Notes under the pieces: model-generated
The model's input: the letters and a program-made list of their open reading frames with translations, nothing else
Told to the model about the DNA's origin: nothing
Database searches by the model: none
Part shown: in pieces, positions 1 through 7,939 of the stretch
How the letters are laid out: each line of letters opens with the position of its first letter
Numbering within the stretch: the stretch's first letter is position 1
Translations under genes and position numbers: made by a program
Source: Halobacillus campisalis
GTDB taxonomy: Bacteria > Bacillota > Bacilli > Bacillales > Halobacillaceae
Assembly: GCF_030345335.1 (NCBI RefSeq)
Contig: NZ_JAPVRC010000007.1
Location: 62,001 to 126,000, forward strand
Direction: 5' to 3'
DNA length: 64,000 bases

Positions 1-987
1 ATCCGGATCCTGCGCTTCGAATTCTGCTACATCATAGCCGCTTGCTCCATACTGGGCTTTAGCTGCATCAGGACTCCAGACATTATTATATTCTTCAAAC
101 TTCTTCTCAGCTTCTTCTGTAGTTTCGGCTACGATTACAGTTAGAAAGCAAATGATTTTCAAATTTTCCGGATTACGGCCGTGCTTTTCAGCTCTTTCTT
201 TTATATCGTCTGAGTAATAACGAATTCGCTGGGGCGTCGGTCCTCCGACAAAAATGCATTCCGCATGTTTGGAAGCGAATTCTCTCCCCCGCTCTGAAGT
301 CCCTGCCTGATATATCACTGGAGTCCTCTGTACGGATGGTTCGCTTAGATGAGGCCCTTCCACACTGAAGTAATGACCTTCATGATTAATTTCGTGAACT
401 TTCTCGGGATCTACGAGCGTTTCATTTTCAGCATCCTCTACGACAGCTCCCTCGTCCCAGCTTTGTTCCCAAAGCTTGTATGACACATCAAGATACTCAT
501 CAGCAATATCATAGCGTTCATCGTGCTTAATCATATTTTCCAACCCGAAATTCCTTGCCGCATTTGGTAAATAAGAGGTCACAACGTTCCAGGCAACCCG
601 GCCTTTCGTTAAATGATCGAGCGTCGAAAACCTTCGCGCATTGCCAAACGGAGGTTCATATGTAGTACTGACCGTAACAGCAAAACTCAAGTTTTCTGTA
701 ACACTTGCCATCGCTGAAACGAGCATAGCCGGATCGTTCAACGGTACACTCAACCCATCACGAATAGAAGGTTCCTTACTTTGACGATACACATCATAGA
801 TACCAAGAACATCCGCAAAAAATACAGCATCGAACTTTCCTTTTTCCAAAAGTTTCGCCAGCTCCACCCAATAGTCCAAATCTTTGTAACGGCGGTGCCG
901 TTTACTTTCCGGGTGTTTCCAGAACCCATGGGAATTGTGCATCGAACTATTCATATCGAATGCATTAATAATCATCTTTTTACTCAA
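1..987 (-). CDS. NtaA/SnaA/DszA-family FMN-dependent monooxygenase, partial at window edge
   Basis: Luciferase-like flavin monooxygenase of the NtaA/SnaA/DszA(SoxA) group, which uses reduced FMN from a separate reductase to oxidise sulfur- or nitrogen-containing compounds. About 329 residues are visible; the family is usually near 440-460, so the C-terminus lies outside the window. Family hallmarks include an N-terminal FDMNSSMHNSHGFW-type segment, 'FFADVLGIYD', 'TVSTTYEPP', 'GRVAWNVVTS' and 'IYQAGTSERGREFA'. The start is TTG at 987, placed by a GAGGAGG ribosome binding site; no better ATG lies upstream. The gene sits directly behind a SAM-I riboswitch, so expression should rise when S-adenosylmethionine is low. 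That points to sulfur scavenging from an organosulfur substrate; the substrate itself cannot be read from the sequence. Confidence 0.87.
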   Translation of the reverse strand, partial: MSKKMIINAFDMNSSMHNSHGFWKHPESKRHRRYKDLDYWVELAKLLEKGKFDAVFFADVLGIYDVYRQSKEPSIRDGLSVPLNDPAMLVSAMASVTENLSFAVTVSTTYEPPFGNARRFSTLDHLTKGRVAWNVVTSYLPNAARNFGLENMIKHDERYDIADEYLDVSYKLWEQSWDEGAVVEDAENETLVDPEKVHEINHEGHYFSVEGPHLSEPSVQRTPVIYQAGTSERGREFASKHAECIFVGGPTPQRIRYYSDDIKERAEKHGRNPENLKIICFLTVIVAETTEEAEKKFEEYNNVWSPDAAKAQYGASGYDVAEFEAQDPD

Positions 988-1015
988 TTGACATCCTCCT
1001 CGACTCTTTAAAATA

Positions 1016-1050
1016 CAAAAAACCTCTTCTCGGGAAAAGAAGAGGTTTTA
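1016..1050 (-). terminator. Riboswitch expression-platform terminator
   Basis: Perfect hairpin AAAACCTCTTCT / AGAAGAGGTTTT followed on the minus strand by a U-rich run. It lies between the SAM aptamer and the monooxygenase start, as expected for the OFF-state terminator of an S-box leader. Confidence 0.9.
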
Positions 1051-1072
1051 ATATACAGATACTCGTATACAG

Positions 1073-1180
1073 CTCTCCTTATCTCCCAAGCGTAACGCTT
1101 GCTGGAATTGGCACAGTACTGAATACAGTCTGCTGCCGAGGCTTCAAAGGGCCAGTCCCTCCACCTCTCTGGATAAGAAA
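1073..1180 (-). promoter_or_regulatory. SAM-I (S-box) riboswitch aptamer
   Basis: Read on the minus strand, the leader holds the S-box core in order: CTTATCCAGAGAGGTGGAGG, GACTGGCCCTTTGAAGCCTC, GGCAGC, GTGCCAATTCCAGC and closing GAGATAAGGAG. The P1 arms CTTATC and GATAAG pair. It is followed by an intrinsic terminator and then the flavin monooxygenase. Known S-box behaviour is that bound SAM favours termination, so the downstream gene belongs to the sulfur/methionine starvation response. Confidence 0.95.
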
Positions 1181-1293
1181 GTACATAATTTATTGAATTA
1201 TCCAACAATATACAGGATGGCTATTTCAGTGTCAAGTGAGCTTTTAATGCTATTCCGTTACGAACAGCTTTAGTAAAAATTAGAGAACTAGTG

Positions 1294-1322
1294 GAAAAGG
1301 CCTCTTTCAACACGAAAGAAGC
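1294..1322 (-). terminator. Intrinsic terminator after the 42-aa ORF
   Basis: Minus-strand hairpin GCTTCTTTC-GTGTT-GAAAGAGGC (one G-U pair) followed by CTTTT, about 27 bp beyond the small ORF stop. Confidence 0.65.
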
Positions 1323-1348
1323 TCGTCAAATAAAATATAAATAATAGC

Positions 1349-1477
1349 TTATTGCTTTTCAAGTTCGTGTTGTTCAACCATCCACTTTATGAATTCCAAT
1401 TCCTCTTCCTTTAAATCTCGGCTGACTTTTTCTCGAAATTCCTCTACTAATGATTGATAGAGTTCTTCTGAATTCAT
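1349..1477 (-). CDS. Small acidic hypothetical protein, 42 aa
   Basis: ATG start with an AAGGTGGA ribosome binding site seven bases upstream and an intrinsic terminator downstream, so this short frame has all the parts of a gene. The 42-residue product is highly charged and predicted helical (starts MNSEELYQSLVEEF, ends WMVEQHELEKQ) with no signal or membrane segment. I do not recognise a family; small helical proteins of this kind in Bacillaceae often act as adaptors or anti-regulators, but nothing here shows that. It is divergent from the DUF2817 gene at 1692. Confidence 0.6.
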   Translation of the reverse strand: MNSEELYQSLVEEFREKVSRDLKEEELEFIKWMVEQHELEKQ

Positions 1478-1691
1478 CAATATTCCACCTTAGACAATAT
1501 TCAACCTCTATTACGCCCCATTTTACTATATCGAAATAACTTTTGCATCGTTTAAATTCACTTAAGTTTATCAAATTATGAATGAAAAATGTGAAACATG
1601 TCATATTTTCCGTATATTTCTGAAATGTTTAAAAAATGTTCATATAGGAAATTCAGTAATACACTCTACAAATTTAAAAGAAGGTGAACCT

Positions 1692-2816
1692 ATGTCAGAA
1701 ATAAATAAATACTTTACTAGCAGCTACGAAGAATCACGGACAATATTTCGTAAGCATTTAACAACTATCCAGGAGAAATGGCCAGAAGCAACCCTTTCCA
1801 CTAAATCTATAGGTGAGGAAGCAGATAATACAATTGACATCATTTTTTCAGAAGCTCGCACCTCAAACGAACAGGTTGTATTCATGACCTCTGGTGAGCA
1901 TGGAATTGAAGGCTATGCCGGGGGGAGCGTCATTCATTTGTTCGTAGAAGAATATATCGATAAGATAGACCCTGAAACTACCGGGATATGCATTGTACAC
2001 GCTCTAAACCCATGGGGAATGAGACATTATCGCAGAGTGACTGAAAACAACGTAGACTTGAACCGCAACTATATATATAATTCTTCAGCTGTTCCCGAAG
2101 ACATTAATGAGAATTACGCTAAAGAAAGCGATCTTTTTTTACCAAACGGTAAGCTAAAAGATATAAATAAAGAAAAAACTCATTTATTCGCACAGTTAGG
2201 TAAAGGAATTGCTGATGAAGGGTACCAGGGTATTAAAAAAGCGAAAGGTATGGGACAATTTGAATTTGAGCGCGGAGTTTACTACGGTGGAAAAGCTGAA
2301 GAAGAATCAGCCTTATATTTAAAGGAACTGCAAAGAAAACTTCTATCATTGTTCGACCGTGTCATTCACATGGACTGGCACACCGCCCTTGGTCCAACGA
2401 ATGAAGTAACCGCCGTCATTTCTGAGCACGATCCTCGTGAGGAAGAAGAAATCAAAGCGGATTACCAAATGAATAACATTCAAAAATTCAGCCCAAAAAA
2501 GGTGAAGGGCGATTCAACTAATCACTTTTTTAAATTAAAAAACGAAGAATACCCAGACACCCATTTATTCTCTGCTTTATTCGAATTCGGGACATTCGGT
2601 ACTGGAAAGAGAGCTGAATTGCGTGAATTAACTACAATCGTTTTAGAAAATCAGCTCTACTGGGAAGGCGCCGAAAAAGAGAAAGACAGACAATGGGTGC
2701 TGGAAGAATTTCAGAATATGTTCTATCCTGAAGAGACCGACTGGAGAGAATCGGTATTAAAAGAAGCGCGGCTTGCGATCGACAATGTATTAACAAAAGA
2801 AGGAATACTTCATTAA
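1692..2816 (+). CDS. DUF2817 / M14-like metallopeptidase family protein
   Basis: 374-residue cytosolic protein of the DUF2817 group, related to M14 zinc carboxypeptidases. Metal-binding elements are visible: 'GEHGIEGYAG' supplies His70 and Glu73, and 'MDWHTALG' supplies His230. The conserved 'NNVDLNRNY' (about 119-127) corresponds to the substrate-carboxylate Asn-Arg region, and Glu298 in 'FEFGTFGT' could be the catalytic acid. The frame is open from 1578, but the start at 1692 follows GAAGGTGAACC, and the upstream residues are basic and cysteine-rich, unlike the family. The gene is monocistronic with a terminator at 2821. The substrate is unknown; amidohydrolase or peptidase activity is inferred from the family. 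Confidence 0.85.
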   Translation: MSEINKYFTSSYEESRTIFRKHLTTIQEKWPEATLSTKSIGEEADNTIDIIFSEARTSNEQVVFMTSGEHGIEGYAGGSVIHLFVEEYIDKIDPETTGICIVHALNPWGMRHYRRVTENNVDLNRNYIYNSSAVPEDINENYAKESDLFLPNGKLKDINKEKTHLFAQLGKGIADEGYQGIKKAKGMGQFEFERGVYYGGKAEEESALYLKELQRKLLSLFDRVIHMDWHTALGPTNEVTAVISEHDPREEEEIKADYQMNNIQKFSPKKVKGDSTNHFFKLKNEEYPDTHLFSALFEFGTFGTGKRAELRELTTIVLENQLYWEGAEKEKDRQWVLEEFQNMFYPEETDWRESVLKEARLAIDNVLTKEGILH

Positions 2817-2820
2817 GCTA

Positions 2821-2851
2821 AAAACGCGGAGAAGGAACCCCGCGTTTTTTG
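2821..2851 (+). terminator. Intrinsic terminator
   Basis: AACGCGG / CCGCGTT stem followed by TTTTTT just after the DUF2817 stop codon. Confidence 0.85.
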
Positions 2852-2983
2852 TCATTTTGCTCTAAATTCCTTGTGTCAGCTACAGCCTGAATAACTCTTA
2901 TTTGAAACATCTCACAACCAAAATATTCGGGGGGTGTGGTAAAATAAGAATCGTGGTTTACCCTAATGGCAGGAGGATTGAAA

Positions 2984-3838
2984 ATGTCCGATGAGTATAA
3001 TTTAGCTGCATCAGAATTCCGTTCCTTAAGAAAAGCCTCTAGAAAAATGTTTCAAGTAATCAGTAAGCAGCTCGATGTCAACACTGCTTATGTTACAAAA
3101 AGAGGCGATCATGCGATGACGGTTCTTAGCTCGTTTAACGCCAAGGAAGAGATTATTCCTGAAGGATACTCCGTGGAGTACAGCGGAACTTATTGCCGAA
3201 TGATTATTTCAAACGACAATGAGGCTATGACGACACCTAACTTAATCAGAGATGAAATAACGCGAGAACTTGAAGTTACCAGCCAGTTAGAGGTGAAGGG
3301 TTTCCTGGGAGTTGCATTGAAGGATTTGAACGGAGAAGTTTTCGGCACATTGTGTGTCATGGATAAGCAGGAGAAAGAGTTTAAAAAGAAGGATATAGAT
3401 TACTTGAAGTCGATGGCTGAAGTATTATCCCACTTGATTGAATTGGATGAAACTAAATATAATATGTCATTACTGAATGTTCCAATCATCCCGATCACCA
3501 AAGGAGTTTCTATACTTACGATTCAAGGTATCATTGATAATTATCGTGCAGACAAAATTATGGAGAAAGTCCTTAAATACGGCTCAGAAAATGAAATCGA
3601 TCACTTTGTGATTGATCTTTCAGGCCTTGTCATTTTAGATGGTAAATTCCCTTGTGTACTGGTTGATATTGTCCAATCGCTGCAGCTTATGGGCATCGAA
3701 GCCATCATTACAGGGATTTCACCAGAGATTGCAAAACACGAGGTTAACAACATCCAGCTACTCTCCTTAAAAACGAAAACCGTAGCAAACCTTGAATCCG
3801 CACTTGAATATATAGGTTTTCATCTCGTAGAAAAGTAA
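2984..3838 (+). CDS. GAF-STAS domain protein (RsbR-like stressosome or signalling protein)
   Basis: 284 residues: an N-terminal GAF sensory domain (about 15-150, with 'GTLCVMD' typical of the fold's end) and a C-terminal STAS domain (about 165-275, 'VIDLSGLVILDG' and 'GIEAIITGISPEIA'). The layout resembles RsbR paralogues that scaffold stressosomes and control SigB through RsbT, although classical RsbR has a globin-like N-terminus. The position right after the conserved STAS Asp, which carries the phosphorylatable Ser/Thr in SpoIIAA, RsbS and RsbR, is Gly here (LDG), so a classical phosphoswitch is unlikely. The start ATG at 2984 has AGGAGG seven bases upstream; an ATG 18 bases earlier lacks one. 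Monocistronic. Confidence 0.8.
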   Translation: MSDEYNLAASEFRSLRKASRKMFQVISKQLDVNTAYVTKRGDHAMTVLSSFNAKEEIIPEGYSVEYSGTYCRMIISNDNEAMTTPNLIRDEITRELEVTSQLEVKGFLGVALKDLNGEVFGTLCVMDKQEKEFKKKDIDYLKSMAEVLSHLIELDETKYNMSLLNVPIIPITKGVSILTIQGIIDNYRADKIMEKVLKYGSENEIDHFVIDLSGLVILDGKFPCVLVDIVQSLQLMGIEAIITGISPEIAKHEVNNIQLLSLKTKTVANLESALEYIGFHLVEK

Positions 3839-3843
3839 TAAAT

Positions 3844-3875
3844 GGCTGGGAGATTTCTAATTTCCCGGCCTTTTC
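3844..3875 (+). terminator. Intrinsic terminator
   Basis: GGCTGGGA / TCCCGGCC stem with one G-U pair and a short TTTT tail, after the GAF-STAS gene. Confidence 0.7.
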
Positions 3876-4283
3876 TATATCCTGCTATGTATGTTAAAAA
3901 CCTCAAACTAGCTGTTGGAGGGTCATGACCGGATGCACCTTTATGAGCTATATTCAAAGTTTGCCTGCGGACTTTGCGTTTTATTTCATCAGCTAATGCA
4001 CTATTAATCGGAATATGAACCCCTCCTGGAAATAAGCTTTATACTAAAAATATGAAAATAAATCGACGCATATGCCTTTTCTCCTTTCGTATTTTCACTC
4101 ATTACTATAGCTGACATACGTAAATGAAACATGAATCAGAGGTAAATAATTGTATTTTTACTATGAAAAACTCACTGGATGCACCATGCTGAAGTGTTGT
4201 TCCTTATATTACTAACTCCACCCCAGCTATCTTTATTGGCCTTTACGTGGTATGGTTAAAGTAACGACAAAGGAGGTCGATGT
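3876..4283. other. About 400-bp gap with no convincing gene
   Basis: AT-rich spacer. The minus strand between about 4030 and 3820 has a gene-like open stretch (see findings), but it has no Met/Val/Leu start behind its AGGAGGGG and runs through the neighbouring terminator. The last 60 bases hold the promoter region and AAAGGAGG site of the next gene. Confidence 0.5.
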
Positions 4284-5678
4284 ATGTCTAATCCCATATT
4301 ATTGACAAAAGATCGGCAGCAGACGCATTCACTACAGGTGAAACGCATGGCGATTTATAAACAGAGTAAGATCATTGAAGCTACCGACGAACTTGAACAC
4401 AACTACTATTTCTTCTTTCACGATGATCGGTTTTTAGACTATGCTTCCTCAAAAAAAATCCTGAAACGCTCCCATACACATTCAGCCTTTCAGAAAGGTC
4501 TCGTCCTACCATACCCTCACCCATTGATCCAAACATTAATTGCTCCTTATTCCCACTTTGAAAAACAGAATTTTAACATGCTCTTCAGAAGACTCCAAAA
4601 GCAGTATACCCTGCAGCAGTCCGCTTTGATCGCGACTTATTTTGAATCTTTTATTCATAGAGATGAAATTGCCGAGATGATAAAGTCCCTTCTTTACAAA
4701 GAACGACGAGATGGAAAACTACTATCCTGCTACCGCATTTTGCAAATACTCAGAGATTTCGCTCCAAACCACAGCCTTCTGAATGCTTTTGCAAGTGATA
4801 TTAAATTTATTCAATATGATGAACGTTATCAAAAAGGTGATATGAAATTAATCTCCAAAGATCCCGTTTATATTGAAAATAAATTATTCTCTGCTAAACA
4901 TAATGAAAAAGCGTTTAAAAAATTAGCCGCACTTTATAAAAAGCAATCACGTAATACAGACGTTGCAGCTCTCTATATATCCCGTGTAATCCATACCCAT
5001 AACCCGGAAGATTACCAGCATCTTCATTCGTTGATCAGCGAACACTTTGACAAAGAAGATCAGCTTAAAATTTTAGAAGACTTATATGGAAAAGGTGTCC
5101 ATATCGATCTACTGGTTCAGGATTTATTTCAGAGCTATATGACTAATGAAAAGTTCACAGAGGCCTTCAAACTAATGGATAATCATGCAATGACACTTCC
5201 ATCCTCTCACTCTAAAGCACTTATCAGCGCTTTAAAAAAGAAAGGGATGGATACAGAGTCTATTCCTCCTAAAGAGTTAGGCCAGGTACTTCTCACTCTA
5301 TTTAACTCCGATGATGATCAAGCCGGCGAAATTCTCGATCAGACTGTCAGTACTCTATTACGCACAGAAGGTCTAAACTTCACCAATGAGTGGCTATTAC
5401 CCTTTCACAAAATTACAGCCGCTCAAGGTACAGTTAATAAAATCAATGAAATGAATGAAATCGCCGAAGACCCGAATCAACAGCAGCGACTTGGCGAACT
5501 ATATCATGAATTTAATTACCCGCAAAAAGCGATCGAGTGTATGAGCTGGGAAATGGAGCTTCGAGACGACGATCCTATGCCCGTCCGCTGGCTTGCTAAA
5601 TTATATCGAGAATTAGGGATGGACGAAGAAAACAAAGCGTACGAACAGCTTTACATCAATATGGTCAAACATTCTTAA
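4284..5678 (+). CDS. TPR-like helical repeat protein, 464 aa, unknown function
   Basis: Cytosolic protein with no signal peptide or membrane segment. From about residue 150 it is a series of amphipathic helices with TPR-like spacing: 'AFKKLAALYKKQSRNTDVAALYISRVI', and at the C-terminus 'RLGELYHEFNYPQKAIECMSWEM' and 'VRWLAKLYRELGMDEENKAYEQLY'. Such solenoids mediate protein-protein contacts. The N-terminal 150 residues are aromatic and histidine-rich and match nothing I can name. The start has an AAAGGAGG site seven to eight bases upstream. It stands alone between a 400-bp gap and a strong terminator, so context gives no functional clue. Confidence 0.8.
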   Translation: MSNPILLTKDRQQTHSLQVKRMAIYKQSKIIEATDELEHNYYFFFHDDRFLDYASSKKILKRSHTHSAFQKGLVLPYPHPLIQTLIAPYSHFEKQNFNMLFRRLQKQYTLQQSALIATYFESFIHRDEIAEMIKSLLYKERRDGKLLSCYRILQILRDFAPNHSLLNAFASDIKFIQYDERYQKGDMKLISKDPVYIENKLFSAKHNEKAFKKLAALYKKQSRNTDVAALYISRVIHTHNPEDYQHLHSLISEHFDKEDQLKILEDLYGKGVHIDLLVQDLFQSYMTNEKFTEAFKLMDNHAMTLPSSHSKALISALKKKGMDTESIPPKELGQVLLTLFNSDDDQAGEILDQTVSTLLRTEGLNFTNEWLLPFHKITAAQGTVNKINEMNEIAEDPNQQQRLGELYHEFNYPQKAIECMSWEMELRDDDPMPVRWLAKLYRELGMDEENKAYEQLYINMVKHS

Positions 5679-5681
5679 CAC

Positions 5682-5711
5682 AAAGAAACCGGCAGAGCTG
5701 CCGGTTTCTTT
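5682..5711. terminator. Bidirectional intrinsic terminator
   Basis: Perfect stem AAAGAAACCGGCAG / CTGCCGGTTTCTTT between the convergent TPR-like and haloperoxidase genes. A-run and T-run flanks let it serve both. Confidence 0.9.
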
Positions 5712-5747
5712 GTGTTCTTAATTTTTCCCTCTCAGCCCTTAATACAT

Positions 5748-6647
5748 TTACAAAAATAACCTAGGCTTAGGGATACCTTTTTCTTCCCTGCCGACTCCGA
5801 AGTCATCAAAATCTCCAACTAGTGACGAGCAATCCCCTGGAAAATCGAAAGGAATGAATTGACGGTAGTTGTCTGGATTTATGTTTGCATTTCTATAATC
5901 ATCAATCGGTTGATCCACAGAAATATTCACTCGGTGCTGCCCTTTCAAATGATCTACGATGACGTCCCCAATATACCTGCCCAACCTTAACCCTTCTTCA
6001 TTATCTGAAGGGAAATGTACTCCTCCATACAAACGGCTTACCGCATCATCTTCTGCAATCCTTTTAAGTTTTTTTCTTTCTTTAGGAAAAAAGTAGCTGA
6101 GTACTACCTCCGTACATCCTGACATTGTGGCATGACCGGAGGGGTAAGTTGGAAAGCGGGGAGTACAAAGCAATGTTTTCATTTTTTGATCATATTGATT
6201 CGGTCTTGCTACGTCCCACTTGTATTTCAAGTCCCACACAATGATCATCGTGTCATTGACAGCAGCCTGCACTACAGCTAATATCCTTGCAGCGGCAGTC
6301 GGGGTGACATTATAAGTATCTATGAGACGATCGATCACAGGGGTCCACTGTTTTGTCGGAACTCCCGTACCATAATAAACGGCAATATTTTTTTGTTCAG
6401 TCGTTAAATTACCGAGGGTGTGCTGTACTTCAAACAACTCTTTTTCAAAATCCACTTTATTCGGATGAGTGATAGGAAGGCGCATTTTTCTTCCATATGG
6501 ATCAAGAAAATTGCCCTTTTTGTCTCGCTTTAAGAATATTAGTGGCCATGAACCCGCTTCTGGCGTTACAGCATCAGTTGGCGGATGACGTTCTCCAGCA
6601 TAAGCGACCTTCGACCACCGCAAATAATTGATATCCACTTCCATCAT
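5748..6647 (-). CDS. Vanadium-dependent haloperoxidase / PAP2-family protein
   Basis: 299 residues of the PAP2/vanadium haloperoxidase superfamily. All three active-site motifs are visible: 'KYKWDVARP' (KX6RP), 'YPSGHATMSG' (PSGH with the catalytic His) and 'SRLYGGVHFPSDNEEG' (SRX5HX3D). There are no clear transmembrane helices, unlike membrane PAP2 lipid phosphatases, so it fits the soluble VCPO-like group that binds vanadate and oxidises halides. An acid phosphatase role is the alternative. Two adjacent ATGs (6647 and 6644) follow TAGGAG; the second has the better spacing. Secretion is not predicted from the N-terminus. Single gene, convergent with the TPR-like gene. Confidence 0.85.
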   Translation of the reverse strand: MMEVDINYLRWSKVAYAGERHPPTDAVTPEAGSWPLIFLKRDKKGNFLDPYGRKMRLPITHPNKVDFEKELFEVQHTLGNLTTEQKNIAVYYGTGVPTKQWTPVIDRLIDTYNVTPTAAARILAVVQAAVNDTMIIVWDLKYKWDVARPNQYDQKMKTLLCTPRFPTYPSGHATMSGCTEVVLSYFFPKERKKLKRIAEDDAVSRLYGGVHFPSDNEEGLRLGRYIGDVIVDHLKGQHRVNISVDQPIDDYRNANINPDNYRQFIPFDFPGDCSSLVGDFDDFGVGREEKGIPKPRLFL

Positions 6648-7024
6648 CTCCTAATTATCTTACCCTATAATATGAAATGAAAGCGGAGATGAATGGACGT
6701 TTCAAAATTTTCATCAGTAAATTGATTGTAATCGACCTAAGCTTTACCTTAGATCTACCATTGCGGCGACCCTTCTTCCCTTATACTTTATTTTTCATAT
6801 TCGACTCACACCATGACCCCATTATTTTTCCTATTGGTACTGGGAGCATTTAACATCCATCGAGTTTTAACTCATATATTAAATGATTACGTTGATCATA
6901 TCTCAGGAACCGATGAACATAGTCCGGCTAATTCACTCATCCTTTAAAACTGTGTTACATAATCTAACAACTTCATTGAATCTCTTAATAAAAATGATTA
7001 TTCTGAATATTCAGGAGGATGATT
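6648..7024. other. About 375-bp gap; one weak 44-codon frame
   Basis: Contains the haloperoxidase promoter region (a TATAAT-like box near 6668) and the guaD leader. A 44-codon plus-strand frame at 6813-6947 has a hydrophobic start (MTPLFFLLVLGAF) but no ribosome binding site, so I do not call it a gene. No riboswitch was recognised ahead of guaD. Confidence 0.4.
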
Positions 7025-7495
7025 ATGGAACATAAAAAATATTTACAACAATCAATCCAATTAGCTGTAGAAAACATCCAAACAGAAGGCGGCCCATTTG
7101 GGGCGATCGTAGTCGATCAATATGGAAACATTGTAGGAGTCGGACAAAATAAGGTCACATCTTCTAACGACCCAACTGCTCACGCTGAAGTTCAGGCCAT
7201 CCGAAAAGCCTGCCAAAACCTTGATACATTTCAGTTGACTAATTGTGTACTTTATACCAGTTGTGAGCCTTGTCCAATGTGCTTAGGTGCTATTTACTGG
7301 GCACGCTTAGAGGAAGTGTACTATGCTGCAGACCAGAAGCTCGCAGCTGCAGGTGGTTTCGACGATCAATTCATTTATGAAGAAATCAATAAGTCTCATA
7401 GAGAACGAACCATTCCCTTTTATGCACTGGATCTGCCCGATAAAAACCGCCCTTTTGAAACGTGGGCAAGTCAAGAGGAAAAAGTGGAATACTAA
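7025..7495 (+). CDS. guaD: Guanine deaminase
   Basis: 156-residue cytidine-deaminase-fold enzyme that hydrolyses guanine to xanthine and ammonia in purine salvage and catabolism. The zinc site is complete: His53 and catalytic Glu55 in 'TAHAEV', Cys83 and Cys86 in 'SCEPCPMC'. The sequence runs closely parallel to Bacillus subtilis GuaD, including 'SNDPTAHAEV', 'LYTSCEPCPMCLGAIYWAR' and 'GFDDQFIYEEI', which separates it from tRNA adenosine deaminase TadA. AGGAGG lies seven bases before ATG 7025; the ATG at 7019 would be too close to it. Monocistronic, terminator at 7608. Confidence 0.95.
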   Translation: MEHKKYLQQSIQLAVENIQTEGGPFGAIVVDQYGNIVGVGQNKVTSSNDPTAHAEVQAIRKACQNLDTFQLTNCVLYTSCEPCPMCLGAIYWARLEEVYYAADQKLAAAGGFDDQFIYEEINKSHRERTIPFYALDLPDKNRPFETWASQEEKVEY

Positions 7496-7607
7496 CAATG
7501 GACGAATCATTCGCTTTTGTGGTTGAATTTGCATAATTTGTCGTCGGATTACGGCCGCATATGGAGGAATTAAAACCAAAAGTGGTTGAATACTTCCGCA
7601 ACACTCG

Positions 7608-7635
7608 AAAACCCAGTCAAATGACTGGGTTTTTG
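7608..7635 (+). terminator. Intrinsic terminator of guaD
   Basis: AAAACCCAGTCA / TGACTGGGTTTT stem followed by T residues, about 110 bases past the guaD stop. The intervening stretch carries only very short frames. Confidence 0.85.
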
Positions 7636-7688
7636 CTTACTTAAAAAGTCATGTTATCATAGTGTCCACCCCTATAAAATTTGAAATA

Positions 7689-7702
7689 AGTAAACGTTTA
7701 CT
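7689..7702. promoter_or_regulatory. LacI-type palindromic operator AGTAAACGTTTACT
   Basis: Perfect 14-bp palindrome with the central CG typical of LacI/GalR operators, about 240 bp upstream of galM. Its half-site AGTAAA recurs upstream of both LacI-type genes and the sugar-binding-protein gene of this locus, so one or both local regulators probably bind here. Confidence 0.6.
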
Positions 7703-7939
7703 CCCTTCTCCCATCAACAATTTGTTATACTTGTAGTAAGTCATATTCTTATTCGAGGGATTATCTAGTGAAAAAATTGACACATGAACACTAAAAAATT
7801 TTCTTACCCAACTGTCATAGTTTTTCACTTATACGACCACTCTTTTATTAGACTCATAATAAATATAAGTACGAAGCATAGAACTTAATTTACAACCCAC
7901 AACCATAGTTGAATCTGTTCACCCTGGAGGAATACAAAT

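Noticed and set aside
1578-1691. N-terminal extension of the DUF2817 protein
   Set aside because: The frame is open, but the 38 extra residues are basic and cysteine-rich, unlike the family, and the binding site favours ATG 1692.
6813-6947. 44-codon hydrophobic frame upstream of guaD
   Set aside because: No ribosome binding site and no recognisable similarity; the spacer is plainly AT-rich.
7386-7604. Minus-strand frames overlapping the end of guaD
   Set aside because: They are antisense to a well-identified gene and its terminator, with no start signals.
7640-7939. Riboswitch ahead of galM
   Set aside because: Only a LacI-type palindrome and AT-rich promoter sequence are visible; no aptamer motif or leader terminator was found.
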